Assembly (NCBI GenBank): GCA_002748735.1
Contig: PDTC01000012.1
Span: forward strand, 1-64,000
Source: Desulfobulbus propionicus
Lineage (GTDB): Bacteria > Desulfobacterota > Desulfobulbia > Desulfobulbales > Desulfobulbaceae
Direction of reading: 5' to 3'
Length of the DNA stretch: 64,000 bases
Of this stretch, positions 25,007 to 32,992 are shown one piece after another. The notes below the pieces were generated by a model. The model searched no databases. It was not told the DNA's origin and saw only the letters and a program-made list of their open reading frames with translations. The translations under genes were made by a program, and so were the position numbers. The first letter of the stretch is position 1; each line of letters opens with the position of its first letter.

Positions 25007-26422
25007 ATGAACACCGAACTCCTTTTCCTCCTGCCGCTGATCATCATAGGTATCGGCGCCCTGACGCTCATGCTGCTGTCGACATCCGACCTGCTGCACC
25101 TTGACGTCGCCGCATATACCACCATGGGAACATGTGGGCTGGCCTTTGTGACCCAGCTCTTTGTCCACACAGGCGGAACGATCCCCTTTTCCAGCATTTT
25201 CAATGAGATGCTGGTTGTCAACGAGTTCACCCGCGCCACCGGACTGATCATTCTTGCCTGCGGCCTGTTCACTGCCATGAGCTGTCACACCTATTTTCGC
25301 GATAACCCTGTCGTTTCCACCGAATTCTACAGTCTGCTGCTGTTTGCCATCTGTGGTATGCTCCTGCTCACCATGACACAGGAATTGATCACCCTGTTCA
25401 TCGGTCTGGAAACCATGTCTCTGGCCATCTATGTACTGGTAGGATATGACCGTCGTCGCCTGACCGCTGTTGAAGCATTGCTCAAATACCTGCTGCTCGG
25501 GGCCTTTGCCGGGGCCTTTTTTGTCATGGGCTCGGCGCTCATTTATGCCGGTATCGGCTCCACACATTTCGCGGCGATCAGTGTCTTTGTGGAAAATCAG
25601 GGGATAACCAGTTCTCCAGCGCTTGTCTGCGGTTCACTCTTCATCCTGTTTGCGCTGCTGTTCAAAGTTGCAGCCTTCCCTTTCCACGCCTGGGTCATGG
25701 GGGTCTACGAAGGAGCGGTCATGCCGGTCACAGGGTTTATGGCCACTGCCCTCAAGACCGCGACCTTTGCCCTGCTGGCCAATTTCTTGCTCATCAACAC
25801 CAGCCTGCAGAGCAGCTGGGTGACGGTCCTCTTCTATGTTATCGTCCTCACCATGTTTGCAGGTAATTTTATTGCCATTGGCCAGGACTCTCTGAAAAGA
25901 ATGCTGGCGGCTTCAGGTATCGTTCATTCAGGCTACCTGCTGATTGCCCTCGTTGCAGTGAACCCCACAGGTTTTACCGGTGCGGTCATTGCCTATTATC
26001 TGGCAGCCTACTCGGCAAGCACCCTCGGTATGTTTGCCGCTCTCTCCTTTCTGAGTGGTGAGGATGAGCGCCGGGTTCGTTTTGATGATTTCAAGGGACT
26101 GGCCAAAACCCATCCATGGTCGGCAGCAGCGATAACCGTCTTCCTCTTGTCCATGGCCGGAATTCCTCCAACAGCAGGTTTTTTTGGCAAACTGTACATT
26201 ATAATCAGTGCCATTAACGCAGGGCAGGTGGCCCTGGCGGTCCTGGCCATTGTCAGCAGTATCCTTTCCATGTGGTATTACCTCCGCCTGATCGTTAACA
26301 TGTATTTCAGAGAAACGGAGGAGATCTTTGAAAAACCAGCGAGTTCAACTCTGGCTCCAGCCTCAACCTTTATTCTTGCTGTGGTAGTCTTTGCTATTGC
26401 CCTTTTACCCGTAACGATCTGA
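25007..26422 (+). CDS. nuoN: NADH-quinone oxidoreductase subunit N
   Basis: A ~471-residue antiporter-like pump, the last gene of the nuo operon. Motifs: ELITLFIGLETMSLAIYVLVG, FKVAAFPFHAWVMGVYEGAP-type helix (here ending EGAVMP) and SLKRMLAASGIVHSGYLL. The start at 25007 is set by the conserved MNTELLFLLPL opening; a longer in-frame opening into nuoM is a shadow. No intrinsic terminator is seen after it, so transcription may continue toward the alcohol dehydrogenase. Confidence 0.94.
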   Translation: MNTELLFLLPLIIIGIGALTLMLLSTSDLLHLDVAAYTTMGTCGLAFVTQLFVHTGGTIPFSSIFNEMLVVNEFTRATGLIILACGLFTAMSCHTYFRDNPVVSTEFYSLLLFAICGMLLLTMTQELITLFIGLETMSLAIYVLVGYDRRRLTAVEALLKYLLLGAFAGAFFVMGSALIYAGIGSTHFAAISVFVENQGITSSPALVCGSLFILFALLFKVAAFPFHAWVMGVYEGAVMPVTGFMATALKTATFALLANFLLINTSLQSSWVTVLFYVIVLTMFAGNFIAIGQDSLKRMLAASGIVHSGYLLIALVAVNPTGFTGAVIAYYLAAYSASTLGMFAALSFLSGEDERRVRFDDFKGLAKTHPWSAAAITVFLLSMAGIPPTAGFFGKLYIIISAINAGQVALAVLAIVSSILSMWYYLRLIVNMYFRETEEIFEKPASSTLAPASTFILAVVVFAIALLPVTI

Positions 26423-26506
26423 AGCAGCTGCATCTCCTTTGGGAGCATGAAGCAAACATCGATATAAACACAGTCAAGGAGGAAAGACGTATTCACAGGA
26501 GGTTAC

Positions 26507-26587
26507 ATGGGAAAGAGAGTTATTTACCCAGATTACTCTCTTATCTACAACTCGTACCGTAAGGAGGCGTTATGTCTGGAAAGATGA
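26507..26587 (+). CDS. Possible 26-codon leader ORF overlapping the adh start
   Basis: A short frame, beginning MGKRVIYPDYSLIYNSY, starts eight bases after a strong AGGAGG and ends at TGA 26585-26587, 16 bases inside the adh gene in another frame. The adh Shine-Dalgarno (AAGGAGG) lies within it. Four of its first 17 residues are Tyr. It could be a translated coupling peptide or a chance frame. A second AAGGAGG just upstream (about 26476-26482) has no nearby ATG. Confidence 0.35.
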   Translation: MGKRVIYPDYSLIYNSYRKEALCLER

Positions 26588-27636
26588 GAGCTTTTGTCAT
26601 GAAGAGGATTGGTGAAGTCGGCATCATGGAAAAAGATATTCCTGTTCCAGGTCCCAACGATGCCATACTCAAAACAACCCATGCCCTAGTGTGCACCTCT
26701 GACGTACATACCGTTGGGGGTGCCATTGGTGATCGCACCAACCTCACCCTGGGACACGAGGCCTGCGGTATTGTCGACAAGGTTGGTGATGCAGTAGTTT
26801 CCTTCAAGCCGGGTGACCGGGTAGTCGTCGGCGCCATCACACCCTGCTACAAATGCGTTAACTGCGTACGAGGCTTCACCTCACAGTGCACCGAGGCACT
26901 CGGCGGCTGGAAATATGCCAACATCAAGGATGGTTGCTTTGCTGATTATTTCCATGTCAATGACGCAGACGCCAACCTGGCAAAGATCCCGGCCGATGTC
27001 ACCGACGAGCAGGCCTGCTATGTAACGGATATGATGTCCACTGGCTTCAAGGGTGCTGAAAATGCTAACATCCCGCTCGGCGGTACAGCTGCGGTGTTTG
27101 GTCTCGGTCCTGTGGGCCTGATGGGTGTGGTCGGCTGCCGCCTGAAGGGTGCTGCAGTGGTCATTGCTGTTGACAACAACCCGCAGCGGCTCGAGCTGGC
27201 CAAGGAGTATGGTGCTGACATCCTCATTAACTTTAACGAAGTTGATGCCGTCGAGGAGATAAAAAGGCTGACAGAAGGCTTTGGCGTCGATGCGGCCCTG
27301 GAGGCTGTGGGCGCCCAGATTACCTTTGAGAACTGCGTCAAAGCCACCCGTCCCGGCGGAACCATTGCCAACATGGGCTACCACGGCCATGGAGATTACA
27401 TCAACATTCCACGCCTCGACTGGGGTGTAGGTATGGCCGACAAGACCATCAAGACACAACTTTGCCCCGGTGGCCGGGTACGGTTACGCAGACTGCTTCG
27501 CCTCCTGAGAAACGGGCGGGTTGACCCCACCAAGATGACCACGCACCGGTTCCATTTCAATGAAATTGAAAAAGCCTACCACATGATGGCAAGCAAAGAA
27601 GACAATATCATCAAGCCGTTGATCTCTTTTGATTAA
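26572..27636 (+). CDS. Zinc-dependent (secondary-type) alcohol dehydrogenase
   Basis: A 354-residue medium-chain dehydrogenase with GroES-like and Rossmann domains, closest in feel to the NADP-dependent secondary alcohol dehydrogenases of Clostridium and Thermoanaerobacter (CTSDVHTV, GHEACGIV, WKYANIKDGCFADYFHVNDAD, DMMSTGFKGAE). Catalytic zinc ligands are Cys41, His62 and Asp153. Unlike those tetrameric enzymes it keeps four cysteines for a structural zinc (Cys92, 95, 98, 106). The nucleotide site is FGLGPVGLMG followed by VIAVDNNPQRLE. AAGGAGG lies five bases before the ATG. It likely interconverts an alcohol and an aldehyde or ketone; substrate and cofactor are not determinable here. Confidence 0.9.
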   Translation: MSGKMRAFVMKRIGEVGIMEKDIPVPGPNDAILKTTHALVCTSDVHTVGGAIGDRTNLTLGHEACGIVDKVGDAVVSFKPGDRVVVGAITPCYKCVNCVRGFTSQCTEALGGWKYANIKDGCFADYFHVNDADANLAKIPADVTDEQACYVTDMMSTGFKGAENANIPLGGTAAVFGLGPVGLMGVVGCRLKGAAVVIAVDNNPQRLELAKEYGADILINFNEVDAVEEIKRLTEGFGVDAALEAVGAQITFENCVKATRPGGTIANMGYHGHGDYINIPRLDWGVGMADKTIKTQLCPGGRVRLRRLLRLLRNGRVDPTKMTTHRFHFNEIEKAYHMMASKEDNIIKPLISFD

Positions 27637-28176
27637 CAGTTACCAGGGGCAGGCCTGCCGGGCCTGCCCCTGCTGACTTCAATCTTCCCTGTACAGACAA
27701 ACACGCAGGATACCTGTGTGCATTGTACAGCCTGATTCTGTTTGTCGTGCAGCGCATAGTCGAAAATCCGATACTGTTTCTTGGCCCTTGCTCATCTCAA
27801 AGCTCCCCTCAAGCCTACCCGATAGTTCATCCCAAATTGATTGAACCCTTCTGGATGATTACAATATTTTTACAGTAGGTTGATTGTACGCCTGGTTTTC
27901 ATTTGCTTTTAATCGTTAAAACAAGTTGAGCCGCTTAATGCAGGCTCAAGGGTTGGTTTCGGTACGCGATTTACCGTCATCGAAGCTCATCAAGCACGTG
28001 TAAAACAGAACCAGGTTGTCCTGCAGACACCGGTAACGTGCCGGGACACGAAGGTGGTCAATCTGGACGACTTTCAGAAAAAGGAAAGGCTGACACCATT
28101 TCCCCTGACACCTTTCTGCCACTATTTTTCAGGGGGCAAGGTCAACAGGCAGCTACTTGATATTAAAGAGAAAAAC
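27637..28176. other. Intergenic region between adh and tRNA-Arg
   Basis: About 540 bp with no supported gene. It holds the palindrome at 27644-27672 and a second stem-loop at 27689-27730 (outer ctgtac/gtacag, inner cacgcagg/cctgtgtg). A plus-strand frame stays open from about 27918 to 28242 and runs through the antisense of the tRNA. It has no recognisable family and I treat it as non-coding. Confidence 0.5.
27644..27672 (+). terminator. Perfect 12-bp GC-rich hairpin after adh
   Basis: caggggcaggcc (27644-27655) pairs perfectly with ggcctgcccctg (27661-27672) around a 5-base loop, eight bases after the adh stop. There is no T-run, so it may stabilise the 3' end or aid termination with Rho. 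Confidence 0.5.
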
Positions 28177-28253
28177 TGGTGGACGGGGCGGGATTCGAAC
28201 CCGCGGCCTTTGGCTTCGGAGGCCAACACTCTATCCAGCTGAGCTACCCATCC
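28177..28253 (-). tRNA. tRNA-Arg (anticodon CCG)
   Basis: The minus strand folds as a full cloverleaf of 77 bases with encoded CCA. Acceptor GGATGGG pairs with CCCGTCC, with discriminator A. The D arm begins TAGCTCAGCTGGATAGAG. The anticodon stem TTGGC/GCCAA encloses loop CTCCGAA, giving anticodon CCG (codon CGG). The T arm is GCGGGTTCGAATCCCGC. A plus-strand frame ending WTGRDSNPRPLASEA is the well-known false protein produced by translating across such a tRNA. Confidence 0.97.
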
Positions 28254-28460
28254 ACTGTCTTTTGTGGATTTCCTGAACGGACGCAGTCAACCTACCTCTT
28301 TGGCCGCTTTATTGCAAGTAAAAGGGAAAAAATGGGGGCCCTGGCTGCATTATGCCCCTTTTTTTGAGGGGATAAATAACATTAACAGTGAGCGCAAAAC
28401 GCAACACTATGTTCCGATAATGAAACTAGTCGGGTGAAATAGCCTGTTATCTGATAATTT

Positions 28461-28772
28461 TTATACTTCTCTTTTAGCAGCACAATTCCAGCAAGCTGTA
28501 AATTGCCCTTCAATAATTTCGTGACATGTTGGACATACCCATGCAGGAAAATTTTCAGTATTTGGCTCAGTTATTTCTTTTATTATCTCTTTTGCTTTTT
28601 CAATTTGCCCGGGATCAACTATATAAAGTTCTGGCCAGCATTCATTAACTGGAATTTCACCGAGGGCAGCACTAATATATTGATTGCGAATCATACATTT
28701 AACATTTTGCGTTTCAAGTATATTTTTTACATGAGCAACCATGGTTATATTTGGCGACGAATATATTTTCAT
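28461..28772 (-). CDS. DUF2007-like protein with zinc ribbon
   Basis: A ~103-residue small protein. Residues 1-65 resemble the DUF2007 (putative signal-transducing) fold: MKIYSSPNITMVAHVKNILE, then CMIRNQYISAALGEIPVNECWPELYIVDPGQIEKAKEII. The end carries CPTCHEIIEGQFTACWNC, a two-pair zinc ribbon. The ATG at 28772 begins the conserved part; an upstream TTG at 28790 is the longer alternative. The gene and its right-hand neighbours are much more AT-rich than the rest of the window, which suggests recent acquisition. The function is unknown. Confidence 0.7.
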   Translation of the reverse strand: MKIYSSPNITMVAHVKNILETQNVKCMIRNQYISAALGEIPVNECWPELYIVDPGQIEKAKEIIKEITEPNTENFPAWVCPTCHEIIEGQFTACWNCAAKREV

Positions 28773-28825
28773 GGTTATAATAGTTTTCAACTGCTTATTA
28801 ACAATATATAAAAAATTTATTATTT

Positions 28826-28986
28826 TTAAATTAATCTAGCCTGATTAAGGCTTAACAACTTAATCGCATTCAGTGAAACTTCCTTCTTTCTCAAGAAAAT
28901 CATAAAGCTCCTGCTCATTTTCAATTAAATCTATTATTATATTAGCATTTTTTATCCTTTATTTCATTTTCATTTGTTAGTTCCAT
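28826..28986 (-). pseudogene. Small AT-rich gene split at a poly-A run
   Basis: ATG at 28986 opens MELTNENEIKDKKC and stops at TAA. One base of slip in its A6 run gives the continuation NANIIIDLIENEQELYDFL and then RKKEVSLNAIKLLSLNQARLI, ending at 28826-28828. The restored ~53-residue protein is acidic and helical, with no family I know. Its ATG overlaps the end of the upstream small frame (28970-28986), an operon-like arrangement. It could be a decayed gene, a sequencing slip or a slippage-expressed gene. Confidence 0.35.
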
Positions 28987-29220
28987 AATGAGCAAAAAAC
29001 GAACCTGCTTCTGGGGCAGGTTCTAATCCCTTTAATAGATCAAGATTATGTTTAGATAACTCGTAATTAGAAAAAGTTTCCCTCGTATAGCCGTTCATGT
29101 AAGCATCATTATTTAACTGATCAATTTTACTCCCTGTTTTCATGTATTTTTCTTCTTCATTATAACGTATAAGAGTAATAGTGTTATATCGTCAGACGTA
29201 ACAACTATATACTCTTCCAT
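28970..29220 (-). pseudogene. Small AT-rich gene, apparently frameshifted
   Basis: From ATG 29220 the frame reads MEEYIVVTSDDITLLLL and stops after 26 codons. A one-base shift near 29165 restores IRYNEEEKYMKTGSKIDQL and a further ~45 codons to TGA at 28970-28972, about 83 residues in total. The second half alone can also be read from an ATG at 29143 as a 57-residue protein. No family is recognised. It would be coupled to the next small frame by a 17-base overlap. Confidence 0.33.
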
Positions 29221-29356
29221 GTCTTCTGTACATCTCTTTTCAATTCTCGACAAACGATTACATAACTTGTTTTTTTCCATAGATAACAAACTGTTACATT
29301 CATCGCCAAGGCCTTTTTTAGGAAAAACACGTCAGGCAGCGTCACAACACAATTAC

Positions 29357-29683
29357 CTACTCTACTGGTGTTCGCATCTGGTCGGCGACGAGCCGGGCCA
29401 TGTACTCTTCCCATTCCAGGGGAAGCAGTGATTGCTTCTGCGCATTACAAGGTTTACAGCAGGGGACGAGATTATCCTTTGTAGAACGCCCTCCACGGGC
29501 CAGGGGGATCTTGTGGTCCATGGTCAGCCGGGAAAACCCCACCTGCACACCACAGTAATGACATCTGCCAGAGCTGGTTTTCTGCTGCCACCATCTGGTC
29601 TTGCGCAGTTTGCGCGCCTTTTGCTTTTCACTGCGAATGAAGGCCTCGTCCGGAGCATCCAGGCTGAAGTAGTGTTCGTCCAT
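29357..29683 (-). CDS. HNH endonuclease-like protein
   Basis: A 108-residue protein with a single HNH (betabetaalpha-metal) domain. Zinc pair Cys41-x2-Cys44 (CHYC), catalytic Asp56-His57 in MDHKIPLARGG, Asn71 in KDNLVPCC, and second zinc pair Cys76-x2-Cys79 ending in CN. The N-terminal ~35 residues are charged and may contact DNA. Such stand-alone HNH proteins range from phage packaging nucleases to uncharacterised housekeeping proteins. The neighbouring genes do not show which. Codon and base composition are close to the core genome, unlike the AT-rich patch next to it. Confidence 0.85.
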   Translation of the reverse strand: MDEHYFSLDAPDEAFIRSEKQKARKLRKTRWWQQKTSSGRCHYCGVQVGFSRLTMDHKIPLARGGRSTKDNLVPCCKPCNAQKQSLLPLEWEEYMARLVADQMRTPVE

Positions 29684-29723
29684 GTGATGTATGCGTGTTG
29701 TTTGTTAACTGGAAAACTACCTG

Positions 29724-30902
29724 TCAGCCGTTTTTTGCCTCCTGCTGCGCGGCGTACATACTGGCGGCACACTCGTTTTTGCCAAGATCCAGCTCTTCTG
29801 CCTTGTCAGCGTCAACGGCATGCAGGCCGGCATTAATCAGGCGGATTGTCGCATATTCCTCGGGCTGTTTGCGCATGTTTGCCTCAATAAACTCAAAAAA
29901 CTGTTCTGCCGTCTTGGTGGCGTAGATGGCACGGTTATGGGCAAGGACATTTTCGAGGGTGTCGGCAAAGGCGAGGGACTCGCCAAATTGCTGTGCTTCA
30001 TCCCAGCCCCTGTAATGTCCAGGGAGAATCAACAGCGCCGAATCCATGGCCTTAATCTCCTGAAGAGTGGCAAAGAGCATGTCCGACCAGGCGGCAACCT
30101 GTCCGCCAAGGTCGGGGCGTCCTACGGACTGCAGAAAAACGGTATCGCCGCTGAGTAAAAAGCGATTGTCGATAAGGTAGCAGGTGGAACCAGGGGTATG
30201 CCCGGGAGTAAACAGTGCCGTGACCGTGGGCCCGTACGGTAGCGCATAATTGCAACCATCCTCCAGTTCAGTATACGTAAATTGGGCATCGGCAAAATCA
30301 CTCTTGTTGGCCAAGAGTTCCGCCCCGGTCTCCTCGGCCAGCGCCTGGCTGCCTGAAATGTAGTCTGCCTGGAGGTGGGTTTCAAAAAGCCGGGAGATCC
30401 TTGCTCCTCTTTTTTGAGCAAAGTCTGTATACAAAGATATACGACGAGTAACATCAAAGAGCATAAGCTCGTCTTTTGCAAGAAGCCCATACGAACAGGA
30501 GGCCTTACCTGGCCGGATAAACTGATACAGCTGAAAATTTTCGCCAGGATTGAGGAGTACCGGCACCAGCAGATTACCCCAAGACTTGATCCCCCCCTCT
30601 AGATAACGGACCTCGTTGAAACCGTATTTATCTAGGATCTCAGCCACATACTTGGCCGACCCCTCCTTTGCACAGACAATGTGAACCGGTCTGTCCCCGG
30701 CAAATTGCCGAACCTGAGCAACACTTTCTTTCTCTTCTTCCATAAAAACAAAGTAGGAAATGTTCGCCATGGCAAAAGGAAATGGTGCTTCTACCTTGAA
30801 ACGAGAAAAATCCGTGTTGTTACGAACATCAAGAACAGCGATCTCTTCCCGATCAAGCAGGGAAAAGTAGAGATCATCGGCGGTGAATGTATCAATGGAC
30901 AT
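29724..30902 (-). CDS. Rhodanese - metallo-beta-lactamase fusion (persulfide dioxygenase-like)
   Basis: A 392-residue protein. Residues 1-115 are a rhodanese domain with active-site Cys77 in VCAKEGSAKYV. Residues 125-330 are a metallo-beta-lactamase fold like ETHE1/persulfide dioxygenases, giving the reverse of the usual MBL-rhodanese order. His235 (TPGHTPGSTC), Asp253 (LSGDTVF) and His296 (ILPGHYRGW) are present, but the HxHxDH motif reads THLQADY (175-181). The second His, an iron ligand in ETHE1, is Gln178 and the last His is Tyr181. It may therefore bind metal differently or not be a dioxygenase. A role in sulfane-sulfur handling fits the domains and the inferred sulfur-metabolising host. 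Confidence 0.85.
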   Translation of the reverse strand: MSIDTFTADDLYFSLLDREEIAVLDVRNNTDFSRFKVEAPFPFAMANISYFVFMEEEKESVAQVRQFAGDRPVHIVCAKEGSAKYVAEILDKYGFNEVRYLEGGIKSWGNLLVPVLLNPGENFQLYQFIRPGKASCSYGLLAKDELMLFDVTRRISLYTDFAQKRGARISRLFETHLQADYISGSQALAEETGAELLANKSDFADAQFTYTELEDGCNYALPYGPTVTALFTPGHTPGSTCYLIDNRFLLSGDTVFLQSVGRPDLGGQVAAWSDMLFATLQEIKAMDSALLILPGHYRGWDEAQQFGESLAFADTLENVLAHNRAIYATKTAEQFFEFIEANMRKQPEEYATIRLINAGLHAVDADKAEELDLGKNECAASMYAAQQEAKNG

Positions 30903-31113
30903 GGTGCCTCCTATTATGACTATATCAGAAAAAAGGAATGAAGGCTCAGTGCTGCGGGCTGTTCATCGGGGATAAAGGGTAAGGGGTTTCCCTGCAAAGC
31001 TCAAAGCAGCTTGGCATGCACGTCATCTCTTAGATGAAGAACGTAATCAGCCATGTAAGAAACGCATAATCACCACCAAGAGAATGTGCAAGCTCTTCTT
31101 GGTATAACCCTAC
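30903..31113. other. Intergenic region between YrhK-like gene and rhodanese fusion
   Basis: About 210 bp with no gene. It should hold the promoter of the rhodanese fusion. No convincing promoter or terminator is seen. Confidence 0.4.
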
Positions 31114-31398
31114 TTACCACTTTAAATTATTTACATAAATACGTTGCAGGTGGACTAGACTTGTTAACTTTACTACAGGTTTAACAAATAATTGAGCACT
31201 GCCAAAAATAAATAACCAAGTACCATTTTCTACCAAAGAATCTGAAAGAAAGAAAAAACTTCCTTTTAAAAACCAAATTGCAATTAACAAATCGTTGAGA
31301 GCACTCAATGCATCGTAACGACGCTGAATGATTATCTGCTCTTCTCCTATATGTAATTTCAATTCTTGATTACTTTTCTGCTTGCTTGTTCCCTCCAT
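31114..31398 (-). CDS. YrhK-like small membrane protein
   Basis: A ~94-residue protein matching the YrhK domain: LHIGEEQIIIQRRYDALSALNDLLIAIWFLKGSFFFL then ENGTWLFIFGSAQLFVKPVV, with two transmembrane segments. AAGGAG seven bases upstream fixes the start at 31398, inside a longer open frame. The family has no established function. It is AT-rich relative to its folC neighbour and stands alone. Confidence 0.75.
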   Translation of the reverse strand: MEGTSKQKSNQELKLHIGEEQIIIQRRYDALSALNDLLIAIWFLKGSFFFLSDSLVENGTWLFIFGSAQLFVKPVVKLTSLVHLQRIYVNNLKW

Positions 31399-31696
31399 AG
31401 TTGTTCTCCTTGTTTTTTTAAATACAGGATAAGCCTTTATCAACGGGAATATTTTTAAAAATCAAAGAGAGTTATACAGGAAAATTGAGAGTATTTTCAG
31501 GCATAAACTCCTTGGATATTTTGAGAAGAAGTTCCTGAGGATTCAGGGTAAAACCGGACACCTGAAGAAAGACTCTGTGTAAATAATGAATGACCTAGCT
31601 GTAAACAATCAGGTCAAACGAACAGCAGAGAAAAACAGTGCCATCGTTCTGGAAACCACGTTCATCTCCTTCTACTGGGCTCACCGTGCGTTCTGT
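31399..31696. other. Intergenic region between folC end and YrhK-like gene
   Basis: About 300 bp. A plus-strand open frame beginning at 31586 runs antisense through folC and is a shadow. A small hairpin (cctga/tcagg) lies near 31532-31545. No gene is supported. Confidence 0.4.
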
Positions 31697-32992
31697 TCAC
31701 TGGCAGCTGACCAGCGGCCCAACCAGAAGACAACGAACCTCGCCAACCAGGTAAAGAGAACCAGCCACGCAGATGATATCCTCTGGCCCGGCGATGTTTT
31801 CTGCAATGTCCAGGGCATTGGCTACGGAACTGACAGTGCGCACTTGATGGCGCTGATCTCTGGGAACCTGTTGGAACAGTGCTTCGGGAGCACTGAATCG
31901 GTCAGAGGTCCCCCGCGTCAGCAGGCAGGTCTGCACCAGCGGCAGCAGGCTACAGAGGGCAGCCATGGTGTGCTTGTCTTCCATGGCTGCCCAGATCAGG
32001 TGAACACGTCGCTGTGTCGCCTCTTCCTGCAAGGTCGTTTTCAGCGCGGCAATCCCGGCGGGATTGTGGCCACCGTCAAGAAGGAAGGAGGCGTGGCCGG
32101 GCCGCCGCGGCGGCAGGCGTTCCTGGCGCCCCGGCCACTGCAGCTGCTCGAGGCCCTGACGAAGATGGTCAGGCGCAAGCGGAAGTCTCTCCCTGAGCAA
32201 CTCCGCAGCGCACAGGGCCAGGGCGATATTCTCCTGCTGATGGGTTCCGGCGAGGGACAGAGGTATATCGGGCAGCTGCCAGTGGCATCCCGAATAGTGC
32301 CTGCTATCGGCAGCCAAGGAAAAGTCCCTGCCCAACAGGTAAAGCTGGCAGTTCTTTTGGCTACAGCTATCAGTAATCACCTGCAGGGCCTCACTGTTGT
32401 TCACTGAGGTCACTACCGGCACTCCGGCTTTGATGATACCCGCCTTTTCCCCGGCGATCTTGGCCAGAGTATCCCCCAGGTACTGTTCGTGGTCCATGCT
32501 GATACTGGTGATGACGCTGACCTCTGGCCTGATCACATTGGTGGCGTCCAGCCGGCCCCCCATGCCGGTTTCGATAACGGCGAGATCCACCTTTTGTTGA
32601 GCAAACCAGGTAAAGGCCATGGCCGTGGTGAACTCAAAGTAGGTGATCTGCATGTCGTTCAGGCGTGCACGGATCAAGGCGAGGAGGTCGGTGAATGTCT
32701 CTTCACTGATAAAGCGCTTGCCAATCCGGAAACGCTCCCGGGGCGAGTCGAGATGCGGGGAGGAATAAAAACCAACCTCATAGCCACCGGCCGTAAACAT
32801 CGACGTCAAAGCTGCCCCCACCGAACCCTTGCCGTTGGTACCGGCCAGGTGAATCATCCGCAGCTGCCGGTGCGGATGATCGAGCCGCGCCAGGACCTCA
32901 TCCATGGCCACCAGGCCAAGCTTGATCTTGAACATCTGGAGGCTGTTCAAGTAGGCAAGCGCCTGTGAAAATTTCATGTGGTCAGAGCACAT
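31697..32992 (-). CDS. folC: Folylpolyglutamate / dihydrofolate synthase
   Basis: A 431-residue Mur-ligase-fold enzyme that joins glutamate to folates. ATP loop GTNGKGSVGAALTSM, the conserved SSPHLDSPRERFRI, IETGMGGRLDATN and DHEQYLGDTLAKIAGEKAGI, and the C-terminal LLDGGHNPAGIAALK are all visible. The ATG at 32992 overlaps the stop of the upstream helicase (TGATG), so the pair is translationally coupled; an internal ATG at 32977 (MKFSQALAYL) is a possible alternative. Whether it is bifunctional, as in E. coli, cannot be told from sequence. Confidence 0.94.
   Translation of the reverse strand: MCSDHMKFSQALAYLNSLQMFKIKLGLVAMDEVLARLDHPHRQLRMIHLAGTNGKGSVGAALTSMFTAGGYEVGFYSSPHLDSPRERFRIGKRFISEETFTDLLALIRARLNDMQITYFEFTTAMAFTWFAQQKVDLAVIETGMGGRLDATNVIRPEVSVITSISMDHEQYLGDTLAKIAGEKAGIIKAGVPVVTSVNNSEALQVITDSCSQKNCQLYLLGRDFSLAADSRHYSGCHWQLPDIPLSLAGTHQQENIALALCAAELLRERLPLAPDHLRQGLEQLQWPGRQERLPPRRPGHASFLLDGGHNPAGIAALKTTLQEEATQRRVHLIWAAMEDKHTMAALCSLLPLVQTCLLTRGTSDRFSAPEALFQQVPRDQRHQVRTVSSVANALDIAENIAGPEDIICVAGSLYLVGEVRCLLVGPLVSCQ

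Noticed and set aside
28054-28242. Open frame ending WTGRDSNPRPLASEA
   Set aside because: It is the antisense translation of the tRNA-Arg(CCG) and is a familiar false gene in annotations.
28177-29220. Genomic island inserted at tRNA-Arg
   Set aside because: The AT-rich genes lie on the 5' side of the tRNA, not the 3' side that integrases use, and no repeat of the tRNA end or integrase is seen. The nearby xerC is the housekeeping type.
31586-32407. Plus-strand 273-codon frame
   Set aside because: It is antisense to folC, whose motifs are complete; its composition is that of a shadow frame.
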